A stretch of 64,000 nucleotides of DNA from Arthrobacter sp. ISL-72 (lineage in GTDB: Bacteria > Actinomycetota > Actinomycetes > Actinomycetales > Micrococcaceae): positions 1 to 64,000 of the forward strand of contig NZ_JAGGPP010000023.1 in the NCBI RefSeq assembly GCF_018613755.1. The letters run 5' to 3'. The translations under genes were made by a program, and so were the position numbers. Below, piece by piece: positions 8,229 through 16,282 of this stretch. Each line of letters starts with the position of its first letter. The stretch's first letter is position 1. Below the pieces are notes generated by a model. The model had not been told where the DNA came from and did no database searches. It saw only the letters and a list, made by a program, of their open reading frames with translations.

Positions 8229-9617
8229 GTGAGTGATCGTCCCGATATCTTCACCGTTGGAGAACTGCGTGCGGCCGGCCACGTCCACAAGGACCTGCGC
8301 CACGAAATCCGCGATAACCTGCTCGCCGCGCTCGCCGGCGGCCGCGATCCCTGGCCCGGAATGTTCGGGTTCAGCCGGACCGTCCTGCCGCAGCTCGAGC
8401 GTGCCTTGATCGCCGGGCACGACGTCGTCCTGCTCGGCGAACGGGGGCAGGGCAAGACCCGGCTGCTCCGCACCCTGGCCGGGCTGCTGGACGAGTGGTC
8501 GCCGGTGATCGAGGAATCGGAGCTCAACGAGCACCCGTACGAACCAATCACCGAGCAGTCCCGCGCCCGCGCCCTCACCGAAGGGGACCGGATGCGCGTG
8601 GCCTGGCGCCACCGCACGGAACGCTACGTCGAAAAGCTCGCGACGCCGGACACCTCTGTTGCCGACCTTATCGGCGACGTCGACCCCATGCGCGTGGCCG
8701 AGGGCCGCCGGCTCGGGGACCCCGAAACCATCCACTACGGCCTCGTCCCGCGCTCCAACCGGGGGATCATCGCCATCAACGAGCTGCCCGATCTCGCAGA
8801 GCGGATCCAGGTGGCGATGCTCAACGTGATGGAGGAACGCGATATCCAGATCCGCGGCTACGTGCTGCGGCTGCCGCTTGATGTGCTCGTCGTCGCGTCC
8901 GCCAACCCGGAGGACTACACGAACCGCGGCCGGATCATCACGCCCCTGAAAGACCGCTTCGGCGCGGAGATCCGTACGCACTACCCGATCGAACTTGAAG
9001 ACGAGGTGTCCGTCATCCGGCAGGAGGGGAAGCTGGTGGCCGACGTCCCGCCCGTCATCCTCGAGATCCTGGCCCGCTACACACGGGCGCTGCGGCAGTC
9101 CCCGGCCATCAACCAGACCTCCGGGGTCTCCGCACGGTTCGCCATCGCGGGCGCCGAAACCGTCGCCGCGGCGGCCCTGCGCCGGGCAAGCATACGCGGC
9201 GAGGACGAGGCCGTGGCGCGGATCATCGACCCGGAGCCCGCAGCCGAAGTCCTCACAGGGAAGATCGAGTTCGAGTCAGGTGAGGAAGGACGCGAGCAGG
9301 GCATCCTCGACCACCTCCTGCGCACAGCCACCGCCGAAGCCGTGCGGGCGCACTTCCACGGCATCGACATGGGCCCACTCGTCGCGGCACTCGACGGCCA
9401 CACGACCGTGACCACCGGGGAACAGGTCACGGCACGGGAGTTCCTCGAGAATCTCCCGCCCCTCAACGGATCCACTCTCTACGACAAAATCAGTGAGCGC
9501 CTTGGCGCGAAAAACGACGGACAGCGCGCCGCCGCCGTCGAACTTGCATTGGAAGGGCTTTACCTCGCCCGGCGGATCTCCAAGGAGTCCGACGACGAGG
9601 AAACGGTCTACGGCTAA
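8229..9617 (+). CDS. Magnesium-chelatase-like AAA+ ATPase
   Basis: A 462-residue AAA+ protein. Walker A is GERGQGKT at residues 70-77. The Walker B region reads IIAINEL (N184, E185), with Asn where most AAA+ proteins have Asp; my recollection is that the Rv0958-like family shares this. The sensor-1 stretch VVASANPEDYTNRGRI and arginine-containing LKDRFGAEIRTH follow. I chose GTG 8229 because it gives the family-like start VSDRPDIFTVGELRAAGH; a TTG 48 bp upstream is possible. The VWA gene follows 30 bp downstream, as in ChlI/ChlD-like pairs. It is not a chlorophyll enzyme; a protein-remodelling role is inferred. Confidence 0.8.
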   Translation: MSDRPDIFTVGELRAAGHVHKDLRHEIRDNLLAALAGGRDPWPGMFGFSRTVLPQLERALIAGHDVVLLGERGQGKTRLLRTLAGLLDEWSPVIEESELNEHPYEPITEQSRARALTEGDRMRVAWRHRTERYVEKLATPDTSVADLIGDVDPMRVAEGRRLGDPETIHYGLVPRSNRGIIAINELPDLAERIQVAMLNVMEERDIQIRGYVLRLPLDVLVVASANPEDYTNRGRIITPLKDRFGAEIRTHYPIELEDEVSVIRQEGKLVADVPPVILEILARYTRALRQSPAINQTSGVSARFAIAGAETVAAAALRRASIRGEDEAVARIIDPEPAAEVLTGKIEFESGEEGREQGILDHLLRTATAEAVRAHFHGIDMGPLVAALDGHTTVTTGEQVTAREFLENLPPLNGSTLYDKISERLGAKNDGQRAAAVELALEGLYLARRISKESDDEETVYG

Positions 9618-9647
9618 CTACAGTTTCGGCTCGGTACAGGAGGCATC

Positions 9648-11651
9648 ATGAGCGTTCACAACCGGTCCAGATACGGCCGGTACGCCGGAGGGCCGGACCC
9701 GCTCGCACCGCCGGTCGACCTGGCAGAGGCGCTGGACGCGATCGCCGAGGACGTCATGGCAGGGTACTCGCCCCGGCATGCCCTGCAGGAGTTCCTGCGG
9801 CGCGGCGGCCGGGACCGCGAAGGGCTCGACGACCTGTCCAGGCGCGTTCAGCAGCGCCGGAGTGAACTGCTGGGCCGCCACCGGCTGGACGGCACCCTCA
9901 ACGAAGTCCGGAAGCTGCTGGACACTGCGGTGCTGGAGGAGCGCAAGCAGCTGGCCCGCGACGCCATGATGGACAACACCGACCGCGCCTTCCGGGAGCT
10001 GCAGCTGCAGAACCTGCCCAAATCCACGGCAGCGGCGGTCAACGAACTGGCCTCCTATGACTGGCAGTCGAGCACCGCCCGGGAAGCCTACGAGCGGATC
10101 AAGGACCTGCTGGGCCGCGAAGTCCTTGACCAGCGGTTTGCCGGCATGAAGCAGGCGCTGGAGAACGCCACCGACGAGGACCGCGCGGCCGTGAGCGAGA
10201 TGCTGCGCGACCTCAACGAGCTGCTCGGCAAGCACCGGCGCGGTGAAGACACCGACGCCGATTTCCAGGAGTTCATGGCCAAGCACGGCAGCTTCTTCCC
10301 GGAGAATCCGCAATCAGTCGAGGAGCTGGTGGACGCCCTCGCCAAGCGCGCGGCCGCAGCCCAGCGGCTCCTGCAATCCATGTCCCCCGAGCAGCGCGAT
10401 GAGCTGATGCGGCTGTCCGCCGAGGCGTTCGGCTCACCCGAGCTGATGGCCCAGCTCAATCAGCTCGACGACAGCCTGAGGGCGCTTCGCCCAGGCGAGG
10501 ACTGGTCCGGCTCCGAGCGGTTCGAAGGCCAGGAAGGACTCGGGCTGGGTGACGGAACCGGGGTGCTGCAGGACGTGGCCGAGCTCGACGAGCTGGCTGA
10601 ACAGCTCTCGCAGTCGTATAACGGTTCGCGGCTCGACGACCTGGACCTGGATGCCCTCGCCCGCCAGCTGGGGCAGAACGCCGCCGTCACCGCACGTACC
10701 CTCGCTGACATTGAGCGGGCCATGCAGGACGGCGGCTACCTGCGGCGCGGTGCGGACGGCGATCTCCGGTTGTCCCCGCAGGCCATGCGGCGGCTCGGAA
10801 GGTCACTGTTACGGGACACTGCGAAGCAGCTGTCCGGGCGGCAGGGGCGCCGGGACACGCGCGTCGCGGGCGCCGCCGGTGAGCAGACCGGCTCCAGCCG
10901 CCAGTGGGAGTTCGGCGACGCCGAACCGTGGGACGTCACCCGCACCATGACAAACGCGATCCGCCGCACGATGGCAGACGGCGGTGATCCCGGACGCGGA
11001 GTGCGCCTGGGGGTGGGTGACATCGAAGTGGCCGAGACCGAGGCGCACACCCAGGCCGCCGTCGTCCTGCTTGCTGATGTGTCGTTCTCGATGGCCGCGG
11101 AGGGGCGGTGGGTGCCGATGAAACGCACCGCGCTTGCCCTGCACCATCTCGTCTCAACGCGGTTCCGCGGGGACCGGCTGCAGCTGATCACGTTCGGCCG
11201 TTACGCGCAGTCCATGGACATCGGCGAGCTCACGGCCCTGCCGGCCCTGCGGGAGCAGGGGACCAATTTGCATCACGGCTTACTGCTGGCCAGCCGTTTC
11301 TTCCGCCAGCACCCGTCGATGCAGCCTGTCCTCCTCGTCGTGACCGACGGCGAACCCACCGCGCACCTGCTGGCCGACGGCGAATCCTGGTTCTCCTGGC
11401 CACCCGACACGGAGACCATCCGGGTCACGGTTGCCGAGCTCGACCGCCTCGGGCGGGCCGGTACGCAGGCCACCTTCTTCCGGCTCGGCGATGACCCCGG
11501 CCTCGAGCGGTTCGTCCAGCGCATGGCCCGCCGGATCGACGGCCGGGTTGTTACGCCGGAGGCCGGGGACCTGGGGGCGGCCGTTGTGGGGGAGTACCTC
11601 CGCGCTCATTTCCGCGGCCGCCCGTACGACGACGCCGACTGGGCTTTATAG
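9648..11651 (+). CDS. VWA-domain partner of the AAA+ ATPase
   Basis: A 667-residue protein with a long, charged, mostly helical N-terminal region and a C-terminal von Willebrand A domain. The MIDAS motif DVSFS begins at D476, and the later VVTDGEPTAH supplies the MIDAS aspartate. A good GGAGG precedes ATG 9648. It is co-transcribed with the AAA+ gene (30-bp gap) and probably acts as the metal-ion-dependent adaptor for it, like ChlD/CobT for their ATPases. It resembles mycobacterial Rv0959. The 3' end overlaps the convergent aminotransferase gene by 6 bp. The substrate is unknown. Confidence 0.78.
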   Translation: MSVHNRSRYGRYAGGPDPLAPPVDLAEALDAIAEDVMAGYSPRHALQEFLRRGGRDREGLDDLSRRVQQRRSELLGRHRLDGTLNEVRKLLDTAVLEERKQLARDAMMDNTDRAFRELQLQNLPKSTAAAVNELASYDWQSSTAREAYERIKDLLGREVLDQRFAGMKQALENATDEDRAAVSEMLRDLNELLGKHRRGEDTDADFQEFMAKHGSFFPENPQSVEELVDALAKRAAAAQRLLQSMSPEQRDELMRLSAEAFGSPELMAQLNQLDDSLRALRPGEDWSGSERFEGQEGLGLGDGTGVLQDVAELDELAEQLSQSYNGSRLDDLDLDALARQLGQNAAVTARTLADIERAMQDGGYLRRGADGDLRLSPQAMRRLGRSLLRDTAKQLSGRQGRRDTRVAGAAGEQTGSSRQWEFGDAEPWDVTRTMTNAIRRTMADGGDPGRGVRLGVGDIEVAETEAHTQAAVVLLADVSFSMAAEGRWVPMKRTALALHHLVSTRFRGDRLQLITFGRYAQSMDIGELTALPALREQGTNLHHGLLLASRFFRQHPSMQPVLLVVTDGEPTAHLLADGESWFSWPPDTETIRVTVAELDRLGRAGTQATFFRLGDDPGLERFVQRMARRIDGRVVTPEAGDLGAAVVGEYLRAHFRGRPYDDADWAL

Positions 11652-12956
11652 ATACGTATCGGCCACAGAGAGTGCTTCGTCGAGGATGGTCAGGCCCGCG
11701 GCGGCGTCGGAGTCGGTCACGTTGAGGGGCGGGGCGACATGGAGGCGGTTGCCCAGGACCAGCGGCAGCAGCCCCCGTTCCCTGCACGCTTTGGCCACGG
11801 CGACCATCGGCGCGTTCCCGGCTGCCGTGGCGCCTGCGGGCACGAGCGGCTCCTTGGTCAGTCGGTTACGGACCAGCTCGAGGCTCCAGAGGCCGCCGAT
11901 GCCGCGCACGTCCCCGACGGATTCGTGCTTCCCCGCAAGCTCCCGCAGTGCCGGCCCCAGGATGTCAGTGCCGAGACGGGCAGCTGCCGCAATGGTGTGT
12001 TCTTCGTGCATGGCGTTGATGGCGCCGACGGCTGCCGCGCAGGCAAGGGGGTGGCCGCTGTAGGTCATGCCTGCCGGGTAGGGGCGTTTGGTGAACAGCT
12101 CGTAGATCGCGTCGCTGACCAGTACGCCTCCCAGTGGAACGTACCCGGAATTTACACCCTTCGCGAACGCCATGAGGTCAGGTGCCACACCATCGTGGTC
12201 CACGCCGAACCATGCTCCCGTGCGCCCGAAGCCGACCATCACCTCATCGGCGATGTAGACCATGCCGTGGCGGTCGCACAGCTCGCGAACCCCGCGCAGG
12301 TAGCCGGGCGGCGGCACAAGAACACCCGAACTGCCGACGACCGATTCCAGGACCAGGCCTGCGATCGTCGAAGGGCCTTCCAGGAGGATCACCTGCTCCA
12401 GATGGGCCAATGCGCGCTCGCACTCTTCCTCGGGAGTCCTTGACCCGAACGCCGATCTGTACAGGAAAGGACCAAAGAAGTGGACGGCGCCCGCCGCGCC
12501 CGTGTCGGAGGCCCAGCGGCGCGGATCGCCCGTGAGATGAATCGAGGTGGTCGTCGAGCCGTGATAGGAGCGGTAAGCCGCGAGCACCTTGGGCCGGCCG
12601 GTGTAAAGACGCGCCATCCGCACCGCATGCTCAATGGCCTCCGTGCCGCCGGTGGTGAACAGCACGTGCCCCAGGCGCTCCGGTGCGACCTCAACGATCA
12701 GCCGTGCTGCTTCGCTCCGGATATCCGAGGCGTGGCCGGGTGCAAGGGTGCACAGACGGTCAGCCTGCGCCTTGATCGCCGCGACGATGCGCGGATGCTG
12801 GTGACCGAGGCTGGTGAACACCAGCTGCGAGCTGAAATCCAGGTAGCGCCTGCCGCTTTCGTCGACGACGTAGCTCCCGGAGCCGCCGACCAACGTGGGC
12901 ACGTCGCGCGGCCCCTGCACAGCCCAGGGATGGAAGACCAGATCATCCGGATCCAT
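11646..12956 (-). CDS. Class III pyridoxal-phosphate aminotransferase
   Basis: A 436-residue omega-transaminase-type enzyme. Visible motifs are the N-terminal VDESGRRYLDFSSQ, the cofactor phosphate loop TTGGTEAIEHAVRMAR, IADEVMVGFGRTG with the PLP-binding Asp, and AKGVNSGYVPLGG with the Schiff-base Lys. The ATG at 12956 has GGAGG at 5 nt. It resembles taurine/beta-alanine:pyruvate aminotransferases, but the amino donor cannot be told from sequence. It stands alone: a divergent fructan regulator lies upstream and a convergent VWA gene downstream. Confidence 0.8.
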   Translation of the reverse strand: MDPDDLVFHPWAVQGPRDVPTLVGGSGSYVVDESGRRYLDFSSQLVFTSLGHQHPRIVAAIKAQADRLCTLAPGHASDIRSEAARLIVEVAPERLGHVLFTTGGTEAIEHAVRMARLYTGRPKVLAAYRSYHGSTTTSIHLTGDPRRWASDTGAAGAVHFFGPFLYRSAFGSRTPEEECERALAHLEQVILLEGPSTIAGLVLESVVGSSGVLVPPPGYLRGVRELCDRHGMVYIADEVMVGFGRTGAWFGVDHDGVAPDLMAFAKGVNSGYVPLGGVLVSDAIYELFTKRPYPAGMTYSGHPLACAAAVGAINAMHEEHTIAAAARLGTDILGPALRELAGKHESVGDVRGIGGLWSLELVRNRLTKEPLVPAGATAAGNAPMVAVAKACRERGLLPLVLGNRLHVAPPLNVTDSDAAAGLTILDEALSVADTYL

Positions 12957-13112
12957 GACATCCTCCGTTGCTTGAGGGCCGCACCGTTCACCCCATTGCT
13001 TCACATTCGCACCTCCCGCCAGCAGCGTCCAGAGCATAGTTGTCCTGATCCCGCCGGCCTGGCGAGACGCGCGAAGCGCAGGCCACCCAACGCAATGCAC
13101 CGACCACCCCTG

Positions 13113-13180
13113 TTGACGCCGGGCTGTAACGCAGGTTACAGTTTCACCTGTCGGTTATACGAATAACTGATACGAATAAC
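13113..13180 (+). promoter_or_regulatory. Promoter and operators of the fructan operon
   Basis: A -35 box TTGACG (13113-13118) and a -10 box TACAGT (13137-13142) are 18 bp apart. An 18-bp palindrome CTGTAACGCAGGTTACAG (13124-13141) covers the spacer and -10. Downstream are two direct copies of ATACGAATAAC (13157-13167 and 13170-13180); the first sits in the palindrome GTTATACGAATAAC (13154-13167). Repressor bound at either place would block transcription. LacI autoregulation is inferred. Confidence 0.6.
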
Positions 13181-13201
13181 CCGAGGCCCGAGGAGGTGCC
13201 C

Positions 13202-14245
13202 ATGGCCCGCATTAAACGATCGTCAGGCCCCACGATGCATGACGTGGCGGCCGCGGCTGGCGTGTCGCAGGCCACCGTGTCCCTGGTCCTGAACTCCGCC
13301 TCGGGTGCCCGCTTTTCCGAGGACACGAGGCAGCGGGTGAAGGACGCCGTGCAGCAGCTCGGTTACCGGACCAACGCCCACGCCAAAACCCTGCGCGAGG
13401 GAGTGTCGGGCATCATCGGCTTTGTAGGTGACGCCGTCGCCACCACGCCCTTCGCCGGAAAAATCATCGAGGGCGCCCAGGAACGGGCCTGGGAGGACGG
13501 GCTTCTCCTGCTCACCATGAACACGGGCGGCGATAAGGCGCTGGAGGCAGCCTCGCTGGATTCCATGCTGTCCTACAAGGTCGCAGGAGTGGTCTATGCA
13601 GCCATGTATCACCGCCGCCTTGAAGTCCCGAAAGCACTGGCCGGCGTACCTTCGGTGGTGCTGAACTCGCAGGACAGGGACCGCCGGCTGCCGAGCGTGG
13701 CACCGGACGAGGAGCTGGGCGGCTACGCCGCTACCCGCCGCCTGCTCCAGGCGGGGCATGAGCGGGTGGGGATGATCAACATTGAAACGCTGGAAAGCGG
13801 CCTTCCTGCCGCCGTCGGACGTTACGCCGGCTACGTGAAGGCAATGACCGAAGCGGGCCTCCCGGTCCGGCCGGAACTGGTGCGGTTCGGCAGCGGCAAC
13901 GAACTGGACGGTTTCACGCATGGCACCGAACTGCTGAGCGCCGGCGACCCGCCCACCGCCATCTTCTGCGCAAACGACCGCACCGCCTGGGGCGCCTACC
14001 AGGCCGCCACCGAGCTGCATATTTCGATTCCGCGTGATGTATCCATTATCGGCTTCGACAACCAGGAGACCCTGGCCCAGCACCTGCGGCCGGGGCTCAC
14101 AACCCTCGAGCTGCCCTTCGTGGAAATGGGGCGGCGCGCGGTTGACCTCATACTGCAGGGCGCCGAGCCCGACGGGCGGGTCGAGTTCATGACCTGCCCG
14201 CTGATTGAACGAAATTCAGTGACACATCCAAAGGAGAAGCAATGA
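13202..14245 (+). CDS. LacI-family regulator of the fructan operon
   Basis: A 347-residue LacI protein with the N-terminal helix-turn-helix MHDVAAAAGVSQATVSLVLN and the C-terminal sensor-domain segments IFCANDRTAWGAY, IIGFDNQET and LTTLELPF. A strong GAGGAGG precedes ATG 13202. It is the first gene of a five-gene unit, and its stop overlaps the start of the permease gene (ATGA). This arrangement suggests it represses its own operon and is induced by a fructo-oligosaccharide or a breakdown product. Confidence 0.85.
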   Translation: MARIKRSSGPTMHDVAAAAGVSQATVSLVLNSASGARFSEDTRQRVKDAVQQLGYRTNAHAKTLREGVSGIIGFVGDAVATTPFAGKIIEGAQERAWEDGLLLLTMNTGGDKALEAASLDSMLSYKVAGVVYAAMYHRRLEVPKALAGVPSVVLNSQDRDRRLPSVAPDEELGGYAATRRLLQAGHERVGMINIETLESGLPAAVGRYAGYVKAMTEAGLPVRPELVRFGSGNELDGFTHGTELLSAGDPPTAIFCANDRTAWGAYQAATELHISIPRDVSIIGFDNQETLAQHLRPGLTTLELPFVEMGRRAVDLILQGAEPDGRVEFMTCPLIERNSVTHPKEKQ

Positions 14246-15222
14246 TCCGCACATTGGCTGGGCGCACACCGGCATCGCCGCCGGCGTCCCCGCCGGGGCC
14301 GAGGAGCAGGAAGCCTCTTTCGCTGCGCCTAAAAAGGGCCGGCAGGTCGTGGCAGTTATACGTATTACTAGTTCCGGCGCTGGTCTACATCGCAGTCTTC
14401 AAGTACTGGCCTATGTACGGGGTGCAGATCGCCTTCCGCAACTACAACCCCGTGGACGGTTTCACCGAAAGCCCCTGGGTGGGCCTGCAGCACTTCGTCC
14501 GGTTCATCAACTCGTACCAGTTCGGCCAGGTAGTGGGGAACACGCTCTGGATCGCCGTCCTCGGACTGCTGGTCGCCTTTCCCATTCCCATCATTCTTGC
14601 CCTCCTGGTCAACCAGCTGCAAAGCGAGCGGTTCAAGAAGTTCACCCAGACGGTCCTGTACTCGCCGGCGTTCATCTCGACGGTGGTTGTGGTCGGCATC
14701 ATGTTCGTGCTCCTTTCACCGCGGTCGGGTCTGGTAAACAACGCCATCCAGCTCGCAGGAGGCGAGCCCGTCTTCTTCATGGGTTCCGCCGAGTGGTTCA
14801 GGCCCATCTATGTGATCTCGGATGTCTGGCAGAACGCCGGCTTTGCCATGATCGTCTACCTCGCGGCACTGTCAGGGATCGACCCCGCGCTGCACGACGC
14901 CGCCAAGGTGGACGGCGCCTCCAAGCTGCAGCGGATCCGCCACATCGACCTGCCAGGCATCATGCCGGTCATCACGGTCCTGTTCATCCTGGCCATCGGC
15001 AACCTTCTCAACGTGGGTTTCGAAAAGGCCCTGCTGATGCAGACCAACCTGAACCTGCCGACGTCGGAAATCATCCAGACGTACGTTTACCATGCGGGCC
15101 TGCAGCAGGCGCAGTTCAGCTACTCGGCCGCCATCGGCCTGTTCAATTCCGTCCTCAACCTCGTGTTGCTGCTGACCTTCAACTGGGTAGCGCGCCGGGC
15201 CAACCAAGCAACCCTCTGGTGA
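14242..15222 (+). CDS. CUT1 sugar ABC permease, LplB-like
   Basis: A 326-residue membrane protein with about six hydrophobic segments and the EAA-type loop DPALHDAAKVDGASKLQRIRHI, where the ATPase docks. The first 45 residues are Pro/Arg-rich and cytoplasmic. It pairs with the permease at 15230. AAAGGAG lies just upstream of ATG 14242, inside the regulator gene. A cluster of codons rare in this DNA (TTA, GTA, TTA, CTA) occurs near residue 40 within a palindrome (see 14355-14368). No ATPase gene is present, so a shared MsiK/MsmX-type ATPase encoded elsewhere is expected. Confidence 0.85.
   Translation: MIRTLAGRTPASPPASPPGPRSRKPLSLRLKRAGRSWQLYVLLVPALVYIAVFKYWPMYGVQIAFRNYNPVDGFTESPWVGLQHFVRFINSYQFGQVVGNTLWIAVLGLLVAFPIPIILALLVNQLQSERFKKFTQTVLYSPAFISTVVVVGIMFVLLSPRSGLVNNAIQLAGGEPVFFMGSAEWFRPIYVISDVWQNAGFAMIVYLAALSGIDPALHDAAKVDGASKLQRIRHIDLPGIMPVITVLFILAIGNLLNVGFEKALLMQTNLNLPTSEIIQTYVYHAGLQQAQFSYSAAIGLFNSVLNLVLLLTFNWVARRANQATLW
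14355..14368. promoter_or_regulatory. Operator-like palindrome inside the permease gene
   Basis: GTTATACGTATTAC lies about 115 bp inside the first permease gene. It matches the operator-like GTTATACGAATAAC at 13154-13167 in 12 of 14 bases. The reading frame through it uses TTA TAC GTA TTA CTA, codons rare in this G+C-rich DNA. This suggests the bases are kept for DNA binding. No experimental support. Confidence 0.45.
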
Positions 15223-15229
15223 TGCCGCT

Positions 15230-16195
15230 ATGTCTCTGAACACCAAACCGCTGGCCGCCCCGGCCCCCGCCACCCAGGCCGCTCCTGCCCCGAAGCGCAC
15301 CTTCTCGTTCCGCGACAGGTGGGCGGACTCGGCCTTCAACGTTGCCGCTGTCACCATCCTCACGGCGTCGATCATCGCGGTGGTCTACCCGCTGTATTTC
15401 ATCGTCATCGCGTCCGTCAGCGACCCCAACGCCGTCTATGAAGGCAAGGTGTGGCTGTTCCCCTCCGGCGTCACCCTTGAGGGATACCAGCGGATCTTCG
15501 CGGACAGCCGGATCTGGAACGGGCTGGGCAACACCATCGTCTACACCGTCCTGGGCTCGGCGATCAGCGTGACCACCATCCTTTTCGGTGCCTACGCCCT
15601 GTCCCGCAAGGACATGCCCGGGCGGAAGATCCTCATGCTGCTGTTCGTCATCACGATGTTCTTCGACGGCGGCCTGATCACCAAGTACCTGGTGGTCCGT
15701 GACCTGGGCATGCTGGACACGGTCTGGGCGGTTGTCCTGCCCGGAGCGGTGGGCGTGTGGAACCTGATTATTGCCAGGTCGTTCTTCGAGCACACTATCC
15801 CCGGTGAGCTCCGGGAGGCCGCCCAGATGGACGGCGCCAACGATTTCACCTTCTTCTTCAAGATGGTTCTGCCACTGTCCAAACCGCTGATCATGCTGAT
15901 GATCATGGTCCATGTGGTGGCGCACTGGAACTCGTTCTTCGACGCCCTGATCTTCCTTAACGACGACACCAAATACCCCCTGCAGCTGGTGCTGCGAAAC
16001 ATCCTCATCCAGTCCGATGTCTCCTCTGCCGGCACCACCGGCGGCGACATCGAGTCCTACGCGGCGGCGCAGAGAATTGCCGAACTGACCAAGTACGCCA
16101 TGATCGTCGTCTCCAGCCTTCCGCTGATGATCGCGCTTCCGTTCATGCAGAAGCACTTCACCAAGGGCACCATGATCGGTGCCGTCAAGAGCTAG
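15230..16195 (+). CDS. CUT1 sugar ABC permease, YtcP/LplC-like
   Basis: A 321-residue membrane protein with six predicted transmembrane segments and the EAA loop PGELREAAQMDGANDFTFFF. It has an Ala/Pro-rich cytoplasmic N-terminus. It ends in the motif KGTMIGAVKS, typical of LplC/YtcP-like permeases that pair with LplB-like partners for oligosaccharide or uronide uptake. It starts 7 bp after the first permease stop and no strong ribosome binding site is visible, so reinitiation is likely. Confidence 0.85.
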   Translation: MSLNTKPLAAPAPATQAAPAPKRTFSFRDRWADSAFNVAAVTILTASIIAVVYPLYFIVIASVSDPNAVYEGKVWLFPSGVTLEGYQRIFADSRIWNGLGNTIVYTVLGSAISVTTILFGAYALSRKDMPGRKILMLLFVITMFFDGGLITKYLVVRDLGMLDTVWAVVLPGAVGVWNLIIARSFFEHTIPGELREAAQMDGANDFTFFFKMVLPLSKPLIMLMIMVHVVAHWNSFFDALIFLNDDTKYPLQLVLRNILIQSDVSSAGTTGGDIESYAAAQRIAELTKYAMIVVSSLPLMIALPFMQKHFTKGTMIGAVKS

Positions 16196-16221
16196 CGCTC
16201 AGCCTTAATAGAACGCCCGAC

Positions 16222-16239
16222 GGCGGAACCGCTTCCGCC
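16222..16239 (+). promoter_or_regulatory. Small intergenic hairpin before the binding-protein gene
   Basis: GGCGGAA and TTCCGCC form a perfect 7-bp stem with a CCGC loop in the 87-bp gap between the second permease and the binding lipoprotein. There is no T-tract. It may tune expression by protecting the downstream message or attenuating upstream transcription. Confidence 0.35.
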
Positions 16240-16282
16240 ACCACCCCACCCTCCTCCCCGCAACCCAGAAAAGGAACGACCC

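Noticed and set aside
8133-8981. 5' extension of the histidine phosphatase gene
   Set aside because: It is antisense to the AAA+ ATPase gene. ATG 8132 gives the expected RHG position near residue 20.
15179-16156. 325-codon His/Asp/Gln-rich open frame on the minus strand
   Set aside because: It is antisense to the second fructan permease and lacks start signals.
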